NCBI GenBank assembly: GCA_964517605.1
Contig: CAZFCE010000008.1
Location: forward strand, 124,001 to 188,000
From: J095 sp964517605
GTDB taxonomy: Bacteria > Chloroflexota > Anaerolineae > 4572-78 > J111
Direction of reading: 5' to 3'
Length of the DNA stretch: 64,000 bases
The notes beneath the pieces were generated by a model. That model did not search any database and had not been told where the DNA came from. It saw only the letters and a program-made list of their open reading frames with translations. A program made the position numbers and the translations under genes. Below, piece by piece: positions 57,691-64,000 of this stretch. The first letter of the stretch is position 1, and every line of letters starts with the position of its first letter.

Positions 57691-58709
57691 CGCACGGCCT
57701 CCCCTGCCGGCTCCGGCTGGAGAGCCGGTTCCGGTTCCGGCGGCGGCGTGGTAAGCTGAACAATGGCCCGCGCTTCGGGCACATACTGGTAGGCATCGGC
57801 CTGGCTGGGGTTAAAGCGGGCAAATTTTACCAGGTCGCTGCGGGTAAAGAGGTCTACAAAATTCTGGGCGATTGCAACGGGCACGGTCGAGCGCCGGAAC
57901 GACTGACGCAGTTCGTCGGTGGTTTGCTCCAGGGCCGTAATCCGGTAGCGACGCTCAATATAATCGCGCAGGCAATCGGCCACCAGCGAGTAGTGGTGTT
58001 TCAGTTGGTTTTGGGCGGGCAAATCCAGCGCGGCAATGCGCTCCAGTTCGGTGAAGGCGATGATTTCCGGGGGCCGGGTATCCAGAACAACCATCGGAGC
58101 CTCGGCCAGCGGCTCGGTGCGCCGCCAGCGCCGGTAGGCCCAGTTGCCGGCCAGGTACCCGCCGCCCAGCAACGCCGCTGCCAGCACCACTCCGGCCAAA
58201 AACAGCGGCCACAGCGGCGGCACCGGCAGCACGGCCTGCGCTTTTAAATCGCGCAGTTGGTCGTCGCCTTCTTTGAGCACACTGCTGATTTTTAAGGGGA
58301 CAACCGGCGCGCTCAGTTCTTCGGGTTGAGCGCCGCCGGCTTTTGTGTGCGTGACCAGTAGCGGCGGCGTTTGGTAATCGCCGGGTTTGAACACCGTCAC
58401 CACAATATCCTTGCGGGTGGTGGCGGTGCCATCGTTATTGGCCACGGTATCCTGCCCGGTTTGGCTGATTACCTCAAAATCGCCCCACTGGGTATCGAGT
58501 TTGGGCAGTTCCACCTGCGAGTCTTTGGAATGGCGCACTTCCAGCCGCAGGGTGATGCGGTCGCCCACGGTATACGGCTGGTCGCTGGCGGGCTGCACGG
58601 CGTAAAAATCCACGTTGGCATCCGGCGTTTGCGCCCAAACCGGCGCGGGGAGCAAGCCCGCCACCGCAATTATTAACCACCGGGATAAAAGACAAAATCG
58701 CTTTATCAT
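57687..58709 (-). CDS. exported Bat-operon protein (DUF4381/BatD-N-like)
   Basis: A 340-residue protein: signal peptide (to about 26), a beta-sandwich ('DQPYTVGDRITLRLEVRHSKDSQVELPKL'), a membrane helix (about 165-190) and a cytoplasmic helical part with 'LKHHYSLVADCLRDYIERRYRITALEQTTDEL'. The latter resembles the cytoplasmic region of DUF4381-type proteins found in MoxR/VWA operons. The start is ambiguous: ATG at 58709 or GTG at 58718, the latter overlapping the previous stop (GTGA). Confidence 0.75.
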   Translation of the reverse strand: MIKRFCLLSRWLIIAVAGLLPAPVWAQTPDANVDFYAVQPASDQPYTVGDRITLRLEVRHSKDSQVELPKLDTQWGDFEVISQTGQDTVANNDGTATTRKDIVVTVFKPGDYQTPPLLVTHTKAGGAQPEELSAPVVPLKISSVLKEGDDQLRDLKAQAVLPVPPLWPLFLAGVVLAAALLGGGYLAGNWAYRRWRRTEPLAEAPMVVLDTRPPEIIAFTELERIAALDLPAQNQLKHHYSLVADCLRDYIERRYRITALEQTTDELRQSFRRSTVPVAIAQNFVDLFTRSDLVKFARFNPSQADAYQYVPEARAIVQLTTPPPEPEPALQPEPAGEAVR

Positions 58710-58714
58710 TTTTG

Positions 58715-59605
58715 TCACCGCCGCCGCAGCCGGCGCGCGCGCTGCTCAAAAAAATTGGTGAGCGGGATTACATAATCGCTGCCGGTAGAAATATCAATGC
58801 GGTCAACTTTGGCTTTGCGGAACACCCGCTCGCGGGCCAGCCGCAGTTCGCTCACGCGCTCGGAAAACTCGCGCCGCCAGTGGCGGCTGCCGGTATCTAC
58901 CCATTTAATCTGGCCGGTTTCGGCATCTTCCAGCGCCACCAACCCCACGTTGGGCCATTCGTGCTCGCGCGGATCGGTGATGGTAACGGCGATAATATCG
59001 TGCCGGCGATTGGCCACCTGCAACGCCGAACTGTACGAGTTGGGCGGCGCTAAAAAGTCTGAGAGTAAAAAGATGATGCCTTGCCGTTTGAGCATGTGGT
59101 TGAGCGTTTCCAGCCCCATTTTGAGGTTGGTTTTGCTGCCTTTAGGTTGAAACGCCAGCAAATCGCGGATGAGGCGCAGCACGTGGCGGCGGCCTTTGCG
59201 CGGCGCGATGAACAGTTCAATCTGGTCGGTAAAAATGAGCAGGCCCACTTTATCGTTGTTGGTAATGGCCGAAAAGGCCAGCACTGCCGCCAACTCGGCG
59301 GCGATTTCACGTTTAAAGCGGTTCGCCGTGCCAAACCGGCCCGAGGCGCTGGCATCTACCAACAACATTACGGTGAGTTCGCGCTCTTCGATAAACCGCT
59401 TCACAAACAGGTCGCCGGTGCGGGCGGTTACGTTCCAATCAATGGTGCGCACTTCGTCGCCGGGCATGTAGGGGCGCACTTCGTCAAACTCCATGCCGCG
59501 CCCTTTGAAGATAGCGTGATATTCACCGGCAAAACTGCTATTCACCAGCCGCCGGGTGCGGATTTCGATACGGCGAATTTTTTTAATCAGTTCAGAGGTT
59601 AACAT
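58715..59605 (-). CDS. DUF58 protein of the MoxR operon
   Basis: A 296-residue cytoplasmic protein with the DUF58 signature 'GRGMEFDEVRPYMPGDEVRTIDWNVTARTGDLFVKRFIEERE' and a degenerate VWA-like fold ('VMLLVDASASGRFG'). DUF58 proteins always pair with MoxR ATPases and are thought to act as adapters. It lies 8 nt after moxR. Confidence 0.93.
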   Translation of the reverse strand: MLTSELIKKIRRIEIRTRRLVNSSFAGEYHAIFKGRGMEFDEVRPYMPGDEVRTIDWNVTARTGDLFVKRFIEERELTVMLLVDASASGRFGTANRFKREIAAELAAVLAFSAITNNDKVGLLIFTDQIELFIAPRKGRRHVLRLIRDLLAFQPKGSKTNLKMGLETLNHMLKRQGIIFLLSDFLAPPNSYSSALQVANRRHDIIAVTITDPREHEWPNVGLVALEDAETGQIKWVDTGSRHWRREFSERVSELRLARERVFRKAKVDRIDISTGSDYVIPLTNFFEQRARRLRRR

Positions 59606-59613
59606 GGCTCAGG

Positions 59614-60606
59614 CTATGGCACTTCAATCCGGTCGAGAATGCGCTGCACAATATCGGCGCTGGTAATCTCTTCGGCTTCGGCCTCGTAGCTGATCACAAT
59701 GCGGTGGCGCAAAATATCCGGGGCAATTTGTTTGATGTCTTCGGGCGTTACAAAGCCGCGTCCGTGCAAAAAGGCGTGGGCGCGGGCGGCCATAATCAGG
59801 TAGATGGTGGCCCGGGGCGAAGCGCCAAAACTGATGAGGTGCTGTAAATCGCTCAGGCCGCTGTCGGCGGGGTAGCGGGTGGCAAAAATCAAATCCAGAA
59901 TGTATTCCTTGATTTTTTCGTCAACATAAATTTGTTTGACTACCTCACGGGCGTGCAGCAAATCTTCGGGGCGGATAACCGGGCGCACCTGCGGCAATTC
60001 GGCTCCGGTCATCCGGTCCATAATCAGCCGTTCTTCGGCGCGAGAGGGATACCCCACCACCACCTTGAGCATAAACCGGTCCACCTGCGCTTCGGGCAGC
60101 GGGTAGGTGCCTTCCTGCTCAATGGGGTTTTGGGTAGCCAGCACCAAAAACGGGTTTTCAAGGCGATAGGTTTGGTTGCTGATGGTAACTTGCCGCTCCT
60201 GCATGGCTTCCAGCAGGGCGCTCTGCACTTTGGCCGGGGCGCGGTTAATTTCGTCGGCCAAAATAAAGTTGGCAAAAATTGGCCCCAGGTGCGGGGTAAA
60301 TTCGTTGGTGCGGGGATTGTAAATCTCCGTGCCAATCAGGTCGGCGGGCAGCAAATCCGGGGTAAACTGAATGCGCTGAAAAGCGCCCTGCACGGCTTGC
60401 GCCAGCGTTTTTACAGCCAGAGTTTTGGCCAGGCCGGGCACCCCTTCAAGCAGAATGTGGCCGTCGGCCAGCAGCCCAATCAGCAGCCGCTCAATAAGCC
60501 GATCCTGCCCAACCATAACTTTATTAACTTCGGCCAGGAGGTCTTGTAAAAACAGCGCTTCGCGCTCAACGGCTTCGTTCAATTGACGGATAGTGATCAT
60601 TTCCAT
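59614..60606 (-). CDS. MoxR-family AAA ATPase
   Basis: A 330-residue AAA+ chaperone. Walker A is 'EGVPGLAKT', Walker B 'FILADEINRAP', sensor 1 'VLATQNPIEQEG', and an arginine-finger region 'DRFMLKVVVGYP', with the C-terminal lid 'ASPRATIYLIMAARAHAFLHGRGFVTPEDIKQIAPDILRHRI'. MoxR proteins with DUF58 and VWA partners assemble or activate envelope or metal-containing complexes. The ATG at 60606 gives the usual family length; the longer frame to 60693 has no support. It is the first gene of the eight-gene operon. Confidence 0.94.
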   Translation of the reverse strand: MEMITIRQLNEAVEREALFLQDLLAEVNKVMVGQDRLIERLLIGLLADGHILLEGVPGLAKTLAVKTLAQAVQGAFQRIQFTPDLLPADLIGTEIYNPRTNEFTPHLGPIFANFILADEINRAPAKVQSALLEAMQERQVTISNQTYRLENPFLVLATQNPIEQEGTYPLPEAQVDRFMLKVVVGYPSRAEERLIMDRMTGAELPQVRPVIRPEDLLHAREVVKQIYVDEKIKEYILDLIFATRYPADSGLSDLQHLISFGASPRATIYLIMAARAHAFLHGRGFVTPEDIKQIAPDILRHRIVISYEAEAEEITSADIVQRILDRIEVP

Positions 60607-60661
60607 AGGTGGTACGGTGCGGCCTCCAGAATATTTGGCGTTAATCAAAAAACCATTGACT

Positions 60662-60689
60662 ATTGTAGCCCATAACCCGGATTTTTCAA
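60662..60689 (-). promoter_or_regulatory. sigma70-type promoter of the MoxR/Bat operon
   Basis: Minus strand TTGAAA (60684-60689), 16-nt spacer, TACAAT (60662-60667), about 50 nt upstream of the moxR ATG. Confidence 0.7.
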
Positions 60690-60787
60690 GCATTTTGGCC
60701 GCATTCTAATCCAACTCTCATCTTTAGCGGCGGGCACTATTAGTGCAAATAGGTCAAATATGCTATAGTGAAGGCCGTATTTTTACC

Positions 60788-60815
60788 TTGAAAAAATATA
60801 GTAACCCATTATAAT
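60788..60815 (+). promoter_or_regulatory. sigma70-type promoter of the PF13769-like gene
   Basis: TTGAAA (60788-60793), 16-nt spacer, TATAAT (60810-60815). Confidence 0.75.
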
Positions 60816-60896
60816 AGAAATATAGAGGCTTTGCCGATTTAACGTTTGGAAAACGCCAACCAAACCGGCAAATAGCCTAAGGAGGCAGTTTTAACT

Positions 60897-61187
60897 GTGG
60901 CGCGATATCAAATTCTTTACTGGGAGCATATCCCGTTGGGCGTAAAAGCAACTGATTTGAATGGTACGGTCCGAGAAAACCTGCCGGCCCGGTTTCAGGA
61001 GGCAGTGCAACGCGCCTCGTCGCGGGCCGGACACGATAGCACTGCCGCTTACACCTCGATGTTTAAGTGGGGCCGGGAGCAGGAGCGCGAAGGCACCGCC
61101 AGAGAAGTAGCCACCAACATTGCCAAAGAACTTGACGACACCTGGGACGAAGCCGAAGCTCTGAAGCAGTTTCAAAGCCAGCATTAA
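60897..61187 (+). CDS. small PF13769-like ('virulence factor' family) protein
   Basis: A 96-residue soluble, charged protein. The start 'MARYQILYWEHIPLGVKA' and the Ala/Glu-rich C-terminal helix ('GTAREVATNIAKELDDTWDEAEALKQF') resemble the PF13769 family, whose function is not known despite its name. The start is GTG at 60897 with AAGGAGG at 60880-60886. It has its own promoter and terminator, so it is a single-gene unit. Confidence 0.75.
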   Translation: MARYQILYWEHIPLGVKATDLNGTVRENLPARFQEAVQRASSRAGHDSTAAYTSMFKWGREQEREGTAREVATNIAKELDDTWDEAEALKQFQSQH

Positions 61188-61214
61188 CTGATTTTCAAAC
61201 CGGTTTACAAACGC

Positions 61215-61240
61215 AAAAAGGCGCTGATAGCGCCTTTTTT
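61215..61240. terminator. bidirectional intrinsic terminator
   Basis: AAAAAGGCGCTGATAGCGCCTTTTTT between the convergent small gene and the Clp-like gene. Confidence 0.9.
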
Positions 61241-61259
61241 ATTGCCCACCCAAAACCGG

Positions 61260-63770
61260 TTACGGCTTTGGCTCGCGGGGTTCCTGCTCAATCTGCAATT
61301 TATCGTGGCCAACCTGCACGCTCATCACCGTGCCGGGCGGCGGGGTTTCGCGGAGCAGGTATTCGGCCAGCCCTTCGCGGATGTGCCGCTGGATGAGGCG
61401 GCGCAACGGGCGCGCGCCCCATTCCGGGTGGTCGTTCTGGGCCAGCAACCAGCTTTTGGCTTCGGTGGTTATTTTTAACTCAAGGTTCTGGCCGGCCAGC
61501 AGTTTTTGTTCGTTCTTAAGCAGCAAATCCAGAATTTGCCCCAAATGTTCGGGGTTGAGCGGGTGAAAGTAGATGATATCGTCGAGTCGGTTTAAAAACT
61601 CCGGGCGAAAATGCGCCTTCAATTCAGCTTCGGCGCGGCGGCAGGCCACCGCCCAGTTAAAGTAGGGTTCAAATTCCTGGTATTTGGCGGCGTTGTACTT
61701 TTCGGCCAGTTCCAATAGCAAATCAAATTGAGATTTTTGCCCGGCCAGTTCCACCAATTTGTCAATGATGGCGGTTTGAGGAGCATCGCCGGTAAAATCG
61801 GCGGGGTTGAGCGCAAAGGTGGGATCGGCCCCAAACAGCGTTAGCAGTTCATCGGCGCTAAACCCGGCCTCCAGCATTTTGCGGATATTGGGCGTGTTGT
61901 ACGCCGGGTTGCCGGCCTCACCCTCCGGGGTGGTGGGAATATCGTGGCTAAGGCGCACATCGGCCAGGTGATGCCCGCCGATGTTGCTGGTCATTAAAAT
62001 TACGCATTCGCTAAAACTAACGGTTTCACCCTGGCCGCTGGTGAGGCGGCCTTCATCCATCACTTGCAGCAGCGTGTCAAATACTTTGGGGTTGGCCTTT
62101 TCCACTTCATCAAATAAAACCACGCTGTAGGGTTGTTTTTTTACGGCGTCGGTGAGTTGCCCGCCCTGTTCGTGGCCCACGTAGCCGGGCGGCGAGCCAA
62201 TCAGCCGGTTCACCGATGAGGCATCCATATATTCGCTCATGTCCAGCGTGATGAGCGCCCGTTCGGTGCCAAACATAAATTCGGCCAGCGCCTTGGCCAG
62301 TTCGCTTTTGCCCACGCCGGTTGGCCCCAAGAACAAAAACGAACCGATGGGGCGTTTGGGGTCTTTTAAACCGACCCGCGCCATTTTTACGGCCCGGCTG
62401 AGCGCCAGCACCGCCGTTTCCTGGCCGATGATGCGCTGTTGCAAATGCGTGACCATATTAATGTAGCGGTTGCGCTCGTCAGCGCCCATAGTGTTCACCG
62501 GGATGCCGGTGAGCAGGCTGGCGGTAATCATCACGTCGTCCGGGTCGAGTTGGTTGTCGCCGGGGGCGTCAGTGGCGGCAGAACCGCGCCGGCTGGTTTT
62601 TACGTTGGCGCAGGCGCGATGCAGCAACTCTACCGCCGCGCCGGGCAGCGCTTTTACGGTGTAATAGCGGCCCGCCAGCCGGGCGGTTTCGGTTAAACTG
62701 GGGGCAACGATGGTTAAATCGTAATCTGCTTCAAATTTGGGTTTGAGCGTGCCCAAAATTTCGGTGGTTTCGTCAACGGTAGCCGGCGGCACGCGCAAAA
62801 TCTGGCTGCGTTCGGCCACCACCCGCGCCGCCTGAAGCGTTTTGGTGTAGGCATCTTCGGTGGCGGTGCCAATCACCACCACATCGTTGGAGAGAAAGGC
62901 TTTTTGCAGGGCGTTGCCGGCGTCTTCGCGGAAGTCGGCGCGAATGCCGCCAAAAAAACGGGCCACATCGGGCACAAACAGCAGCCCGCCTTTGGCCCGG
63001 CGGATGCCATCTTCTACGGCGGCCACGGCGTTATCCAGCAGCCGCGTTTCGTCCAGTTCCACCACCGATTGCACGCCCAACGGCCCCTGCCCTTTGACAA
63101 TTAGCTGCCCCACGCCCAGCACCAGCGACCGTTTGCCCACGCCGGTTGGCCCCACCAAAATTACGTTGCGGGCGCTTTTCATGGAAAGCATGTTAACCAG
63201 CTTGGCTTCCAGATCAGAGCGATGGTAAACGGGGTTAAAGGGCAACGTTTTGGCCGGCGGCAAGGCGCTATCACCGGCGGCGGCTACCGCGCCGATGGCG
63301 CTCAACACCGTTTGCGCCGAAATACCGCGCCGGTTGAGCAGCCAGTGCGTGCCAATTTGAATATCGGCCATAACCGCCAGCGCGTGCGCCGAACTGCACC
63401 GGCCATCGGCGTAGGTATCGGCCAGCGTCAGGCCGTCATCCAGCACCACCAGCACTTCGCCGCCCAGCGCCACACGGGCGTTGGTATCGGTGACAAAATC
63501 AAACTGCTCGTCGCGGGGCGGGCGACGGTCGGCGGCGGCGCGGTCTACATCTTGCACAAAGGCATCCCAGTTAAACCCCTGCGTTTGGCTAAATTGTTGC
63601 AACACCCGGTAGGCGTCGGTATCCGGGGTGAGCGCAAAGGCCAGCAGAATCATTTCTGCGGTGAGAATGCGCTGTTTTTTGCGCTGCATCAGCGCAACGG
63701 CCTGGTTGATAGCCAGAGAAAGCTCCGGCGCGATTTTTTTGCGGGATAGGGTACCTCGTTGTGACGCCAA
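61260..63770 (-). CDS. ClpC/ClpB-like double AAA+ unfoldase with atypical NBD1 and insertion in NBD2
   Basis: An 836-residue HSP100-type protein. A Clp_N-like domain (about 15-165) is followed by NBD1 with Walker A 'GPTGVGKR' (207-214) but a broken Walker B, 'LLFVPDV' in place of the usual Asp-Glu pair. No middle domain or UVR segment is seen before NBD2. NBD2 has intact Walker A (482-489) and Walker B 'VVLFDEVEKA', but about 120 residues (599-718) separate 'TSNIGG' from the 'HFRPEFLNRLDDII' arginine-finger motif, where about 25-30 are usual. The start is TTG at 63770, 8 nt after AGGAG. No obvious LGF/IGF ClpP-docking loop was seen. Confidence 0.82.
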   Translation of the reverse strand: MASQRGTLSRKKIAPELSLAINQAVALMQRKKQRILTAEMILLAFALTPDTDAYRVLQQFSQTQGFNWDAFVQDVDRAAADRRPPRDEQFDFVTDTNARVALGGEVLVVLDDGLTLADTYADGRCSSAHALAVMADIQIGTHWLLNRRGISAQTVLSAIGAVAAAGDSALPPAKTLPFNPVYHRSDLEAKLVNMLSMKSARNVILVGPTGVGKRSLVLGVGQLIVKGQGPLGVQSVVELDETRLLDNAVAAVEDGIRRAKGGLLFVPDVARFFGGIRADFREDAGNALQKAFLSNDVVVIGTATEDAYTKTLQAARVVAERSQILRVPPATVDETTEILGTLKPKFEADYDLTIVAPSLTETARLAGRYYTVKALPGAAVELLHRACANVKTSRRGSAATDAPGDNQLDPDDVMITASLLTGIPVNTMGADERNRYINMVTHLQQRIIGQETAVLALSRAVKMARVGLKDPKRPIGSFLFLGPTGVGKSELAKALAEFMFGTERALITLDMSEYMDASSVNRLIGSPPGYVGHEQGGQLTDAVKKQPYSVVLFDEVEKANPKVFDTLLQVMDEGRLTSGQGETVSFSECVILMTSNIGGHHLADVRLSHDIPTTPEGEAGNPAYNTPNIRKMLEAGFSADELLTLFGADPTFALNPADFTGDAPQTAIIDKLVELAGQKSQFDLLLELAEKYNAAKYQEFEPYFNWAVACRRAEAELKAHFRPEFLNRLDDIIYFHPLNPEHLGQILDLLLKNEQKLLAGQNLELKITTEAKSWLLAQNDHPEWGARPLRRLIQRHIREGLAEYLLRETPPPGTVMSVQVGHDKLQIEQEPREPKP

Positions 63771-63778
63771 GATTCAAA

Positions 63779-63846
63779 CTCCTGTAAAAGTAACGAACTG
63801 CGAATTACGAGCTACGAATTTTCATTCATCGTTGCGTTGCCGCAAG
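63779..63846 (-). repeat. dispersed TTCGTAA-rich repeat abutting the Clp-like gene ribosome site
   Basis: On the minus strand it begins CTTGCGGCAACGCAACGATG, passes through GAATGAAAATTCGTAGCTCG and ends GTTCGTTACTTTTACAGGAG. It is the second full copy of the repeat found before atpK, in the same orientation and at the same distance from the AGGAG ribosome site of the gene that follows. Confidence 0.75.
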
Positions 63847-64000
63847 TTGAGTTCGTTTTATTGAAAATAATATCTCTACGGGTTTAACAGGAATATTATA
63901 TCCACAGCGCCAGATAGCCGCAACCGCACTCCTTCGCCAAAACCAAAAGTTGCTGGTATAATGCGGCAAAACTCCGGCAGGGTTAACGCCGCGCCGGAGC
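63847..64000. promoter_or_regulatory. upstream region with a putative promoter leaving the window
   Basis: No gene is seen here. A TATAAT at 63957-63962 with TCGCCA 17 nt before it (63934-63939) may be the promoter of a plus-strand gene that begins beyond the window. The minus-strand promoter of the Clp-like gene was not identified. Confidence 0.4.

Overview
The window is a gene-dense bacterial chromosome segment with about 55 genes, mostly in compact operons. It has no rRNA, tRNA, CRISPR array or insertion sequence that I could recognise. The mix of a complete V/A-type ATPase operon, a long Bat/MoxR operon, REC-first hybrid kinases, a CASTOR/POLLUX-like channel, class III fructose-bisphosphatase and a Gram-positive-like SOS box in front of recA suggests a member of the Chloroflexota (Anaerolineae-like). 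That placement is inference from gene content; no marker was compared.

Layout. 0-5 kb: the tail of an alpha-2-macroglobulin-like protein, a KH RNA-binding protein, then a probable metal (copper-like) module: a PCYCGC lipoprotein and two small membrane proteins on the minus strand, divergent from a Met/Gly-rich exported protein followed by a two-component system whose sensor loop is also Met-rich. A 17-bp inverted repeat lies between the two arms. 5-8 kb: exonuclease III, an S4 protein and two radical-SAM proteins behind paired 19-bp palindromes. 8-16.6 kb: two tandem paralogous hybrid histidine kinases and a CASTOR/POLLUX-type channel. 17-26 kb: a V-type ATPase operon in the order H-I-K-E-C-F-A-B-D, headed by a stand-alone cyclic-nucleotide-domain protein. 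26-33.4 kb: DEAD-box helicase, then central carbon genes (pgi, mgsA, fbp) and a split ThrE-type exporter. 33.4-35.8 kb: UDP-GlcNAc 2-epimerase and an FAD oxidoreductase.

35.8-38.8 kb is the most unusual locus: a nucleotidyltransferase, a Tat-signal mini-protein, a PqqD-like protein and an HPr-kinase-like P-loop protein, expressed from one good promoter with a hidden 26-codon ORF first. The enzyme set resembles accessory genes of lasso-peptide clusters but lacks the cyclase and protease, so it may be an undescribed peptide or protein modification system. 38.9-43.4 kb: a secreted LPVSG-tailed protein, a repeat-rich intergenic region, ilvD and recA. 43.5-50.3 kb: a glycosidase-like secreted protein and three membrane proteins. 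50.4-60.7 kb: aspS, then an eight-gene MoxR/DUF58/Bat operon on the minus strand. 60.9-64 kb: a small PF13769-like protein and a divergent Clp-type unfoldase.

Dispersed repeats occur at 19.8-19.96, 40.06-40.30 and 63.79-63.85 kb. In two cases the repeat abuts the ribosome binding site of the next gene (atpK and the Clp-like gene) at the same distance. Strong sigma70-type promoters were read directly for khpA, the DEAD-box helicase, recA, the PqqD/HprK locus, the LPVSG protein, the Bat operon and the PF13769 gene.
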